Below, piece after piece: positions 6,567 through 14,249 of a stretch of 27,595 bases of DNA. The position numbers and the translations under genes were made by a program. Under the pieces are notes generated by a model. It was not told where the DNA came from and did no database searches. It was given only the letters and a program-made list of their open reading frames with translations. Source of the DNA: Sva-07 sp964592115 (GTDB taxonomy: Bacteria; Actinomycetota; Acidimicrobiia; Acidimicrobiales; Ilumatobacteraceae); NCBI GenBank assembly GCA_964592115.1, contig CAZQCP010000027.1:1-27595 (forward strand). Direction: 5' to 3'. Position 1 is the first letter of the stretch; each line of letters begins with the position of its first letter.

Positions 6567-7775
6567 ATGAGCCACGATCACGATCATCCGCACGACCACC
6601 AGCACGGGGCACCTGCCCCCACGGCGTCACCCGCATCGTCGCCAGCCCACACCTCGGCGTCCCCTGGATCGCCTTCATCGCCCGTCGCCGCCGACGGCAG
6701 CGCGCCGCGGCCGCCCAAGCAGGAGCAAGAAGAAGCGACCACCGACATCACCGAGGTCGCGCCAGGCGTGTTGCGCACGCAGCTGCCGATCAGCATGCCC
6801 GGCCTCGGACACGTCAACTGCTACGTGCTCGAAGACGAGCGCGGCATCGCCGTGGTCGATCCCGGCCTTCCGGGACCCGAGTCGTGGGGACACCTCGTCG
6901 ATCGCCTCGGGCGCGCCGGGCACCAGGTGACCGACGTTCACACGGTCATCGTCACGCACTCCCACCCGGACCACTTCGGCGGCGCTGCACGCCTGCAGCA
7001 CGAGGCCGGCGCGGAGCTCGTCACGCACGAGACGTTCCGGACGATGTTCGACCTCGACGAGCTGCAGAACTCGGAGGACTCGGGCGACCTCGACCTCAAC
7101 ACCGCCGACGGGCGGGCCGAGGCGATGGAGCGCTTCATGTCGAGGCCGTCGCCGTGGGGCGGCAAGCGGGCAGGCCCCTCGCCCGAGTTCATCGAGCGGA
7201 TGCGCGACAGCTCCGGTGGCGATGGATCCGTGTTCGCCGCGCCGCGCCCGACGCAACCGCTCGCCGACGGGCAGACCATCAAGCTCGCCCGCCGCGAGTG
7301 GGTGGCGATGCACACGCCCGGTCACACCTACGACCACCTCTGCCTCTTCGACCCCGAGCACGGCGTCGTGTTCACCGGCGACCACGTGCTCCCGACCATC
7401 ACGCCGCACATCGGCGGGCTGACCCCGAGCGACGATCCGCTGGCGCTGTTCTTCGAGTCGCTGCGCCGCGTGGCCGACATGGACGACGTCACGATCGCGC
7501 TGCCGGCGCACGGTCACCCGTTCGCCGACCTGCGTGGGCGCGCCGAGCACATCATCGAGCACCACGAAGAGCGCCTCGACATCATCCGCGGCGCCACCGA
7601 GGACCTGCCCAACGGCACGGTCAACGACTTCATGCGCGTGCTGTTCCGCGAGCGGTCGTGGGGCGAGATGGCCGAGAGCGAGACGTACGCCCACCTCGAA
7701 CATCTCCGCGAGCTCGGCGAGCTGGCCCGCGCGGCCGATCCGGCCGGCTTCGCCCGCTACGCGCCGGTCGGCTGA
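6567..7775 (+). CDS. MBL-fold metallo-hydrolase with His-rich N-terminal tail
   Basis: This is a 402-residue cytosolic protein. Residues 1-14 are a His/Asp cluster (MSHDHDHPHDHQHG), followed by about 45 residues of Ala/Pro/Ser-rich low complexity. The metallo-beta-lactamase fold starts near residue 60 (VAPGVLRTQLPISMPGLG). Metal-binding motif HxHxDH is at about 131-136 (THSHPDHFGG). Further ligands are the His in HTPGHTYDH, the Asp in FTGDHVLP and the His in LPAHGHPF. A C-terminal helical extension of ~80 residues follows, as in LACTB2-like/hydroxyacylglutathione-hydrolase-related enzymes that act on thioesters, lactones or nucleic acids. It stands alone, with no clear Shine-Dalgarno before ATG 6567. 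The His tail is absent from most family members and may help metal loading (inference). Confidence 0.88.
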   Translation: MSHDHDHPHDHQHGAPAPTASPASSPAHTSASPGSPSSPVAADGSAPRPPKQEQEEATTDITEVAPGVLRTQLPISMPGLGHVNCYVLEDERGIAVVDPGLPGPESWGHLVDRLGRAGHQVTDVHTVIVTHSHPDHFGGAARLQHEAGAELVTHETFRTMFDLDELQNSEDSGDLDLNTADGRAEAMERFMSRPSPWGGKRAGPSPEFIERMRDSSGGDGSVFAAPRPTQPLADGQTIKLARREWVAMHTPGHTYDHLCLFDPEHGVVFTGDHVLPTITPHIGGLTPSDDPLALFFESLRRVADMDDVTIALPAHGHPFADLRGRAEHIIEHHEERLDIIRGATEDLPNGTVNDFMRVLFRERSWGEMAESETYAHLEHLRELGELARAADPAGFARYAPVG

Positions 7776-7799
7776 GCCAGCGGCCGGCGACCCACACAC

Positions 7800-7823
7800 G
7801 GCCCCCGGGCACCCAACGGGGCC
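7800..7823. terminator. Possible weak hairpin between convergent genes
   Basis: GGCCCC (7800-7805) can pair with GGGGCC (7818-7823) around a 12-base loop, 25 bases after the MBL gene stop and ahead of the convergent stop at 7913. The stem is short and no T-run follows; it is listed only because nothing better is seen in this 137-base stretch. Confidence 0.25.
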
Positions 7824-7912
7824 AGTGACGGCGACATCGACCGACGTCCGGGCCAGCGAGAGCGGCCGATGTGATCTGCAAAATGCGGTGCGAGCCCGGG
7901 CCCGAGGACCGT

Positions 7913-8680
7913 TCAGCCGGGAGCCCAGGGCGTGATCAGCTCACTGATCGTGGTGGTCAGCGTGCGTTGGAGCAGCGGGCCGAACGAGACGCGGTGGACG
8001 CCGAGGGCGCGCAGGTCCTCCAGCGAGCCCGCGGCGGAACCGGCGGTGGGATGGGCGATCACGTTGATCGGGCCGTCGAGCTCGTCGAGCAACGTGCGCA
8101 CCGCGGTGGCGTCGGGCGCGAGCACCGGGTATGAGCACCGCGAGCCCGCGGCCTCGCATGCTCGCAACCGGAGCACGGCCTCGGCCAGCGGGTCGTCGAA
8201 GACCTCGGTGCGGCCGAGGAAGGCGTCCGTGCGAGCGTTGATCACCAGATCCACGCCCGCCGCGTCCGCTGCGGCGCGCAGTGCTCCGATGTAGTCGGCG
8301 TGCTCCTGCAGCGATCGCATCCGACCCTCGCTGTGGACCGTGTCTTCGATGTTGATGCCGGCGATGCCCGCGGCCAGGACACGCTCGACGAGCTCGGTGG
8401 GCGGAGTGTCGTAGCCCGACTCCAGGTCGGCGCTGACGGGCACCTCGACCGCGGTGGCGATTCGGGATGCGCCGTCGAGGGCGTCGTCGAGCGTCATGCC
8501 CTCGTTGTCGGCCTGACCGCGCGAGTCGGCGAGCGGGTGGCTGCCGATCGTGAGCGCCGGGAATCCGGCGTCGACGACAGCACGCGCCGACCACACGTCC
8601 CACACCGTCGGCAGAACGAGGGTGGTACCGCTGTGGTGCAGAGCAAGGAGCTCGCTGGCCGTGGCGTCGACGTCGCGCAT
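7913..8680 (-). CDS. Isocitrate lyase/PEP mutase family protein
   Basis: This 255-residue TIM-barrel protein belongs to the ICL/PEPM superfamily. Visible motifs are LPTVWDVWSARAVVDAGFPA near the N-terminus, the metal-binding region ADLESGYD (about 92-99), GINIEDTVH (about 121-129) and INARTDAFLG (about 156-165). The last is the usual signature of the PEP mutase/methylisocitrate lyase/oxaloacetate hydrolase group. The Cys-containing lyase loop of isocitrate lyase (KKCGH) is absent, so it is not a true isocitrate lyase. Members make or break C-C or P-C bonds of small 2-oxo acids. The gene starts 18 bases after the stop of the amidohydrolase gene and is probably cotranscribed with it. The exact reaction is unknown. 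Confidence 0.85.
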   Translation of the reverse strand: MRDVDATASELLALHHSGTTLVLPTVWDVWSARAVVDAGFPALTIGSHPLADSRGQADNEGMTLDDALDGASRIATAVEVPVSADLESGYDTPPTELVERVLAAGIAGINIEDTVHSEGRMRSLQEHADYIGALRAAADAAGVDLVINARTDAFLGRTEVFDDPLAEAVLRLRACEAAGSRCSYPVLAPDATAVRTLLDELDGPINVIAHPTAGSAAGSLEDLRALGVHRVSFGPLLQRTLTTTISELITPWAPG

Positions 8681-8698
8681 GCGACCATGCTCGCGCGG

Positions 8699-10030
8699 TC
8701 AGGCGTCGGTGCCGTACACGCGGTCGTGGGTGAGGAGCTCAGCTGCCCAGTTGCCGACCTTCTCGCCTGGGATCTTCGAGCGCGTCGGCCACGGCTGGTC
8801 GAGGTCGACCGGCGCGCCGCGGCTGATCACCGCGCGCAGGTTGTGTCGATGCTGGAGGATCGTCACATCGCTCGCCACGTCGCCGTCGACGACGAGCACG
8901 TCCGCTCGCCGACCTGCCTCCACGACACCGACTTCGCCTTGCATCCGCACGGCGAGTGCGTTGTTCTTCGTCGCGCACATCACGGCCTCGACCGGGCTCA
9001 GGCCCAGCTCGTTGACGAACACCTCCAGCTCGCGTGCATGCCAGTGGCCGTATGGAGTGAGCGCGAACCCGCTCTCGGAACCGCACAGGATCGGCACACC
9101 GGCGTCGAACGCCTTGCGCATCATCGCCGCCGTGGCCTTGATCTCGCCGCGGAAGATGTCTTGCATGCCGATCCCAGCACCGACCGCCGCACCATGGTCG
9201 GCGAGGTTGGCGAGGAACGTGAACGTCGGGCAGATCGCCGCGCCGTGCTCGACGATCGCGTCGAGGCCCTCGTCGTCCATGAACGACGCGTGCAGGATCA
9301 GATCAACGCCGGCGAGTGCGGCGTCGCGGGTCGAACTGGCGTTGCGGCAGTGGGCGGTGACCGGCACCCCGAGCTCGTGGGCCGTGTCGCACACCGCCTT
9401 CATCTCGTCGAGCGTCCACACCTGGAGCTCACCGTCGTGCGTGGGGATCGAGCCGGTGGCGTGGATCTTGATCCAGTCCGCGCCGCGCTTGATGTGGCGG
9501 CGGGTCTCGGTGACCATCTCGTCGCGGGTGTTGACGATCGCTGCGTAACCGACCTGGCCGTCGTCGGGGATCAGCCGCCCGGCCGTTCCACCGACCGATG
9601 TGAGCAGGGCTTGCACGCCGGTCTTGATGCGCGGACCTGGAAATGCGCCCGACTCCACGGCGTCGCGCACCTCGGGCCCGATGCCCATGACGGTGTCGGG
9701 GTCCATCATCGACGTGACGCCCGCCAGGAGCAGCTTGGGAAGGTTGAACAGCGTCATCATCGCCGAAGTGGCGGCGGGACGGTGGAAGAACAGCTCGTCG
9801 TTGGACTGCACGTCGTCGAACGTGACGTGGCAGTGGGCGTCGATCAGCCCCGGCATGATCGTGGCGCCCGCGGCATCGATGACCGACGCGCCCGCGGGCG
9901 CGTCGACCGAGCCGGATGGTCCGACGGCGATGATCTCGTCGCCGTGCACGACGACGTCGATGCCGACGACCGGATCGGCTCCGGTGCCGTCGACCAGCGT
10001 TCCCCCCGTGATGTGGATCGGTGTCGACAT
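8699..10030 (-). CDS. Metal-dependent amidohydrolase (imidazolonepropionase/prolidase-like)
   Basis: This is a 443-residue amidohydrolase-superfamily protein. A small beta-sandwich of ~55 residues (ITGGTLVDGTGADPV) leads to MPGLIDAHCH with the metal HxH at residues 66 and 68. Later come GADWIKIHATGS, with the Lys that can be carboxylated, then VTAHCRN and LILHASFMDD with two more His. The end of strand 8 reads LCGSESGF, where relatives usually have GTD, so the catalytic Asp position holds Glu. The C-terminus returns to the sandwich (GRRADVLVVDGD). Such enzymes hydrolyse amide or C-N bonds in cyclic or peptide-like substrates. The start at 10030 has GAGAGGGG about 7 bases upstream. It is the first gene of a two-gene operon with the PEP mutase family gene. 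Confidence 0.87.
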   Translation of the reverse strand: MSTPIHITGGTLVDGTGADPVVGIDVVVHGDEIIAVGPSGSVDAPAGASVIDAAGATIMPGLIDAHCHVTFDDVQSNDELFFHRPAATSAMMTLFNLPKLLLAGVTSMMDPDTVMGIGPEVRDAVESGAFPGPRIKTGVQALLTSVGGTAGRLIPDDGQVGYAAIVNTRDEMVTETRRHIKRGADWIKIHATGSIPTHDGELQVWTLDEMKAVCDTAHELGVPVTAHCRNASSTRDAALAGVDLILHASFMDDEGLDAIVEHGAAICPTFTFLANLADHGAAVGAGIGMQDIFRGEIKATAAMMRKAFDAGVPILCGSESGFALTPYGHWHARELEVFVNELGLSPVEAVMCATKNNALAVRMQGEVGVVEAGRRADVLVVDGDVASDVTILQHRHNLRAVISRGAPVDLDQPWPTRSKIPGEKVGNWAAELLTHDRVYGTDA

Positions 10031-10188
10031 CGCGTCCCCTCTCTGGCGAATCCAACGGGTGTCCTGGCAAGTTCCTGGCGATCGTCCGACGAGTCACCAG
10101 CATCTCATCGGCGACGATCACCCATGCGTCGTCAGCATTCTAGCGACGCACGCGCCGCAGGGCCGGCCCGGCGTGCCAGGCTGGTCAC

Positions 10189-10902
10189 GTGGGACTCGTT
10201 CTGGTGACCGGCGCGGCGTCGGGGATCGGTGCCGCATGCGCCGACCTGCTCGCCCGCGAGGGATGGACCGTCGTGCGCGCCGACGTGCAACCGGGTCCCG
10301 ATGGAGCGCAGGTGGAACCGCTCGACGTCACCGACGAGGCCGCCGTCGAGGCCCTCTTCGACACCGTGTTCGCCGCGCACGGCCCGTTCGACGGGCTCGT
10401 GTGCAGCGCCGGGATTCGCACCCGCGGCATGATCGTCGACACATCGTTGGCTGAATGGGAGCGCCATCTGCGCGTCAACGTGACCGGCACGTGGCTGGCG
10501 ATCCGCGCATTCCTGCGGGCCGCCGCAGCGTCTCCCGACACACCGCGGTCCATCGTCACGATCTCGTCGGTCAACGCCACGATCGCCGTGCCGGGGCAGG
10601 CGCACTACGTCGCCTCGAAGGGCGCTATCGCATCGCTCACTCGTGCCGCCGCGCTGGAGGGTGCGCCGCTCGGTGTGCGCGTCAACTCGATCGCTCCCGG
10701 ACCGATCCGCACGCCGATGGCCGCCGAGCGCCTCGACGACCCGGCGCAGGTCGAGTGGTTGACCGGGCGCGTGCCGCTCGGGCGCGTGGGTGAACCGAGC
10801 GAGATCGCCGAGGTCGCCGCCTTCCTCCTGTCACCGCGAGCGTCGTACGTGTCGGGCGAGGTCCTCTACGCCGACGGCGGCTGGGCGGCCAACGCCGTCT
10901 GA
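10189..10902 (+). CDS. Short-chain dehydrogenase/reductase (SDR)
   Basis: This 237-residue classical SDR starts with GTG at 10189; the Rossmann strand MGLVLVTGAASGIG begins at once, which leaves no room for a later start. The cofactor motif is TGAASGIG. The usual NNAG is CSAG. The catalytic Ser lies in TISSVNATIAVPGQ, followed by YVASK (Tyr and Lys of YxxxK), then PGPIRTPMA and the C-terminal YVSGEVLYADGGW. Such enzymes oxidise or reduce alcohols and ketones with NAD(P)(H). It is divergent from the amidohydrolase operon (158 bases between) and converges on the amidohydrolase at 11036, with a twin palindrome between. The substrate is unknown. Confidence 0.9.
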   Translation: MGLVLVTGAASGIGAACADLLAREGWTVVRADVQPGPDGAQVEPLDVTDEAAVEALFDTVFAAHGPFDGLVCSAGIRTRGMIVDTSLAEWERHLRVNVTGTWLAIRAFLRAAAASPDTPRSIVTISSVNATIAVPGQAHYVASKGAIASLTRAAALEGAPLGVRVNSIAPGPIRTPMAAERLDDPAQVEWLTGRVPLGRVGEPSEIAEVAAFLLSPRASYVSGEVLYADGGWAANAV

Positions 10903-10922
10903 CGCGGCACAGCTTCCCCACC

Positions 10923-11031
10923 CACCGATGAGATTTCAACGCGACAGGTGAGCCAGAAACTCATCGGTGACCAACACGCCCGCCCACCGATGAGATCTCG
11001 ACGCGACAGGTGAACCAGAAACTCATCGGTG
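10923..11031. repeat. Two copies of a 47-bp palindromic repeat
   Basis: Copies are at 10923-10969 and 10985-11031 (period 62), 44 of 47 bases identical. Each folds by itself: CACCGATGAG pairs with CTCATCGGTG, then a bulged A and a TTTC/GAAA inner stem (one mismatch in copy 2), with an 18-base loop holding GCGACAGGTGA. They fill the space between the convergent stops at 10902 and 11036, so they may end transcription from both sides, or be a mobile palindromic repeat. Confidence 0.85.
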
Positions 11032-11035
11032 ACGT

Positions 11036-12001
11036 TCAGCGGAGGCGGAGGAGGCGGCGGGCGTTGTCGTCGTAGGCGGGGAGGTGGGGGATCTCGCCGG
11101 GCTCGTGGGGGGCGTCCCAACCGGCGAGGTTCGTGCCGACGACGATCCGCCCCCGGCCGACCTTGCGCTCCAACAGCGCCAGCGCGTCGGCGTCGTGCAG
11201 GTGGTTGTCGAACCACAGCCGTCGCAGCCCGGCGGCGAAGTCGACGGGCGCCTCCCGGGCCCACGGGCGCGTGCGGCCCTGATGCTCCAGGCGACCCAGC
11301 ATGTACGCCGCGGCGCCGCCGCCATGGGAGAAGCAGACGTCGAGGTCGGGATGGCGGTCGAGCACGCCCCCGTACACGAGGCACGTGATCGCCAGCGTCT
11401 CTTCGAACATGAATCCGACGGATAGGTCGAGGTCGAAGCGCCGGATGCGAGCGTCGCGCAACGGCCCGTCGATGCCCCACGGCGCGGGATGCACGAACAC
11501 CGGCACGTCGAGCGCGACGGCCGTGCTCCAGACCGGGTCGAGCCGCTCGTCGTCGAAGTCGATCCCGAAGTCGGTGCCGATGTACGCCGCGGCGAGGCCG
11601 AGGTCGCCGACGGCACGACGCAGTTCGACGGCTGCCAGCGCGGGATCCTGCATCGGCAGCTGGGCGGCGCCGACGAAGCGGTCCGGGTGCCCGGCGACGA
11701 CCGTCGCCAGCTCGTCGTTGTGCCAACGGCAGAAGCCGGCGGCGACGTCGGGTTCGACGTGGTGGAAGTACGTGATCGGGTTCGGCGACAGCAGTTGCAG
11801 GTCGATGCCGAGGTGGTCGTTGGCGCGCAAGCGGGCGTCGACGTCCATGAACGGCGTGCCCGCGTAGCTCACGCCTTCGAGCAGGTAGTCGCCGACCCGG
11901 AACCACGGGCGACCGTCGGCGTCACTCCCGAGCTCGGGCCCGTAGTGCCCGGCACAGCCCATCACCCCCGGCAGCACCGTGTGCGCGTGGACGTCGATCA
12001 T
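11036..12001 (-). CDS. Amidohydrolase family 2 protein (ACMSD/resorcylate decarboxylase-like)
   Basis: This is a 321-residue TIM-barrel enzyme. It starts MIDVHAHTVLPG, the HxH metal motif being at residues 5 and 7. Other typical segments are ITYFHHVEPD, FVHPAPWGIDG (third metal His), FSHGGGAAAYMLGRLEH and, near the C-terminus, VVGTNLAGWD. In ACMSD relatives the last is GSD/GTD; here the metal-side Asp is Asn, with an Asp four residues on. The family includes non-oxidative decarboxylases and hydrolases of aromatic or lactone acids. The ATG at 12001 follows AGGTG by 6 bases. It is divergent from the isomerase-like gene, with a gap in between, and its stop is close to the twin palindrome. Confidence 0.85.
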   Translation of the reverse strand: MIDVHAHTVLPGVMGCAGHYGPELGSDADGRPWFRVGDYLLEGVSYAGTPFMDVDARLRANDHLGIDLQLLSPNPITYFHHVEPDVAAGFCRWHNDELATVVAGHPDRFVGAAQLPMQDPALAAVELRRAVGDLGLAAAYIGTDFGIDFDDERLDPVWSTAVALDVPVFVHPAPWGIDGPLRDARIRRFDLDLSVGFMFEETLAITCLVYGGVLDRHPDLDVCFSHGGGAAAYMLGRLEHQGRTRPWAREAPVDFAAGLRRLWFDNHLHDADALALLERKVGRGRIVVGTNLAGWDAPHEPGEIPHLPAYDDNARRLLRLR

Positions 12002-12030
12002 CGGACACCTGCCGTCGGTCGATGGCCGGA

Positions 12031-12130
12031 NNNNNNNNNNNNNNNNNNNNNNNNNNNNNNNNNNNNNNNNNNNNNNNNNNNNNNNNNNNNNNNNNNNNNN
12101 NNNNNNNNNNNNNNNNNNNNNNNNNNNNNN
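12031..12130. other. Assembly gap (100 N) in a divergent promoter region
   Basis: A scaffold gap between the starts at 12001 and 12201. The promoters of both divergent genes are probably inside or next to it, so it cannot be told whether they share the 16578/26308 motif. Confidence 0.95.
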
Positions 12131-12200
12131 AGTTCCGCTGGCCGGACTCGTACGGGCTGCGTCGCCCGACGGTTCGTGCCCCACGACGTACGGTGACTCG

Positions 12201-12956
12201 GTGCCACTCGTGCTCGCCGCCGGTTCGTTGCTCGACACCGACGCGTTCGGGGTGATCGATGCTGCCGCGGCAGCGGGCTTCGACGGTGTCGGGCTGCGGA
12301 TGTCGGGCGTCCACGGGCAAGACCCCGCCGAAATCGCCGCCGCCGCCCGGTCGCTCGGGCTGATCGTCCACGACGTCGAAGTGCACCGCATCGGCACCGA
12401 CGCGCACGCCGAGCCGCTGCTCGACGCCGCCGCCGAAGTCGGCGCGCGGGCGGTGCTCGTCGTGTCCGACCTCACCGACCCCACGGCGACCGTCGACGCC
12501 GTCGGCGAGCTCGTGGTGCTGGCGGGCGAACGTGACCTGGCGATCGGCCTCGAGTACATGTCCTGGACCGATCCCGCGTCGCCTCACGACGCGGTGGCGA
12601 TCGCCGCGGCCACGGGCTCCTCGCTCGTGGTCGACGTGTTGCACCACACGCGCGTCGGTGCCGGGCCGGCCGAGCTCACCGCGATCGTCGACGGCGGTCA
12701 TCTCGGCTGGATGCAGCTGTGCGACGCCGCGATCAAGCCGCCGACCGATCTGCTGCGCGAGGCGCGCCACGAACGGCTGGCGCCCGGTGACGGCGCACTG
12801 CCACTCGCAGCGCTGCTCGCCACCGTCCCCGCCGACACGGCGATCAGCGTCGAGGTCCAGAGCGACGTGCTCTTGGCGGTGTCGCCGACCGATCGCGCCC
12901 GCTGGCTGTACGACCGCGCCCGCACCGTCGTCGACACACGGCTCGGCGAGCGCTGA
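12201..12956 (+). CDS. Sugar phosphate isomerase/epimerase-like TIM barrel protein
   Basis: The 251-residue protein begins at GTG 12201 (MPLVLAAGSLLDTDAFGVID). The pattern of the AP_endonuc_2/xylose-isomerase-like family is clear. AAAAGFDGVGLR forms strand/helix 1. It is followed by AARSLGLIVHDVEVHRIG, LLDAAAEVGARAVLVVSD, LAIGLEYMSWT with a metal-side Glu, LVVDVLHHTRVG with Asp and His, LGWMQLCDA, and a C-terminal ISVEVQSD with Glu. Such proteins isomerise or epimerise ketoses and related polyols, or dehydrate inosose-type compounds. An earlier in-frame start could lie in the gap, but homology starts here. Its stop faces the P450 stop 32 bases away. It may act on a product of the neighbouring dehydrogenases (inference). 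Confidence 0.82.
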   Translation: MPLVLAAGSLLDTDAFGVIDAAAAAGFDGVGLRMSGVHGQDPAEIAAAARSLGLIVHDVEVHRIGTDAHAEPLLDAAAEVGARAVLVVSDLTDPTATVDAVGELVVLAGERDLAIGLEYMSWTDPASPHDAVAIAAATGSSLVVDVLHHTRVGAGPAELTAIVDGGHLGWMQLCDAAIKPPTDLLREARHERLAPGDGALPLAALLATVPADTAISVEVQSDVLLAVSPTDRARWLYDRARTVVDTRLGER

Positions 12957-12988
12957 CACCAGCGCTCCCGTCACCCCAGCAGCGCCGG

Positions 12989-14221
12989 TCACCCGAGCAG
13001 CACCGGATACCGGCCGAAGTACGGCCGGGTCGTGGACGCGTCCATCTCCGGCGGGTCGTCGGGATCGGGGCGCACGCCGTGATCGAACATCGCCTGCACC
13101 GCTTCGGGAACGAGCCCGAACAGGTGCTGCTCCTCGGTCTCCTCGTTGCGGTGCAGCAACCCGGCGGCGAGGTCTTGGCCGATGCAGGCGTGCATCCCGA
13201 ACCCGAACGACAAGCCGTACGCCCACACGCCGTCACCCGTCGTGCGGTGCGGATTGAACTCGGCCGCGTCGTCGCCGAACACGCTCGTGTCCCGGTTGAC
13301 GCTCAACAGGTCGATCACCACCTTCGACCCCTTCGGGATCCGCCGTCCCGAGCGCAGCTCGACATCCTCGAGCGCCCACCGCATCCCCGTCGGCGACGAC
13401 GGCTGGAGGCGCACCGTCTCGTGCGTGCACCGCTGTACGAAGAGCCGGTCCGTGCGTGCCAGGTCGGCGTCGTCGGGATGGGCGGCGATCCAGGTGAACA
13501 TGTTGTGCAACACGCGGGTGAACGCGGTGGCCGAGGTGTGCGCTCCGGCCAGCAGGTAGAAGGCGACCTCGCGCACGATCACGTCATGGGGAAGATGGAG
13601 CGCATCCTCGTTCGCCAGCAGTACCGACAGCACGTCGCGCGGCAACTCCTCGCCGGCATCGAGCATCGCCTGGCGCCGCTCCAACGACGGGGTGACGAAC
13701 TCGGTGTCGAACTGCGAGAGGCCGGCGGACACCTCGGCCGACTTCTCCTCGCGGTCACCGGTGTAGTGCCCGAGCGTGGCCCCCTCGATGAACAGCATCA
13801 GGTAGGAGTAGAGGTGACGCGTCTCGTCCGGCGTGCCGAGCGGCCGGTCGACGCCGGCCGTCAGCGCGGCAAGGTTCATCATCATCCGGTGACCGAGGTC
13901 GACCAGCTCCGCGCGGCCCGCCGCCACTTCCGGGGCGATCGTGGCGGCGACGACCGGTGGGAACAGGTCGCGCTCGTACAGCTCGAACGTGTCGCGCCGG
14001 AACAGACGGTTCTCCAATCGCCGCCGGTCGCGGTGGTCGGCGCCGTGCAGGTTCACGAGCACGTCCGCCATGATCACCTCACCGGCGTCGTAGAGCGCCT
14101 GGCGAAGGTCCTTCTGGCGATACACGTCGCGGGCCTCGTGGTACTCGGTGATCGTGAACACCTCGGGTTCGTCGGTGATGGGTTCGTCGGTGGTGGGTTC
14201 GTCGCTGATGGCTTCGCTCAT
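12989..14221 (-). CDS. Cytochrome P450 (first of two paralogues)
   Basis: This is a 410-residue soluble P450. The heme-binding motif FGFGMHACIG has the proximal Cys at residue 346; the K-helix ExxR is ETVR (about 270). The I helix reads LLAGAHTSA (about 225), with His where most P450s have the acid of the acid-alcohol pair. The N-terminus is short and contains three tandem D-E-P-x-T units (14165-14209) before the folded part; the usual proline-rich entry is missing. ATG 14221 has GGAAGGA upstream. It is the last gene of the SDR > ThuA > SDR > P450 operon, 28 bases after the SDR stop. It is closely related to the divergent P450 at 16572-17813 (shared DLRQALYDAGE and RRRLENRLFRRDTF). It needs ferredoxin and reductase partners that are not in the window. 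The substrate is unknown. Confidence 0.92.
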   Translation of the reverse strand: MSEAISDEPTTDEPITDEPEVFTITEYHEARDVYRQKDLRQALYDAGEVIMADVLVNLHGADHRDRRRLENRLFRRDTFELYERDLFPPVVAATIAPEVAAGRAELVDLGHRMMMNLAALTAGVDRPLGTPDETRHLYSYLMLFIEGATLGHYTGDREEKSAEVSAGLSQFDTEFVTPSLERRQAMLDAGEELPRDVLSVLLANEDALHLPHDVIVREVAFYLLAGAHTSATAFTRVLHNMFTWIAAHPDDADLARTDRLFVQRCTHETVRLQPSSPTGMRWALEDVELRSGRRIPKGSKVVIDLLSVNRDTSVFGDDAAEFNPHRTTGDGVWAYGLSFGFGMHACIGQDLAAGLLHRNEETEEQHLFGLVPEAVQAMFDHGVRPDPDDPPEMDASTTRPYFGRYPVLLG

Positions 14222-14249
14222 GGTGCGTCCTTCCTGTCGGGTCGGTTCT

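Noticed and set aside
6675..7799. Long reverse open frame of 374 codons opposite the MBL gene
   Set aside because: Its translation is low-complexity Arg/Val/Glu-rich, as expected opposite a high-GC gene, while the forward frame has clear MBL motifs.
7913..8680. True isocitrate lyase
   Set aside because: The KKCGH-type lyase loop is missing and the protein is only 255 residues, half the length of isocitrate lyase.
10031..10188. Promoter elements between the divergent amidohydrolase operon and SDR gene
   Set aside because: A minus-strand TAGAAT at 10142-10137 could be a -10, but no fitting -35 or second support was seen.
8300..10207. Forward open frame of 635 codons across the amidohydrolase operon
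   Set aside because: It is an antisense shadow; both reverse genes have clear family motifs and proper spacing.
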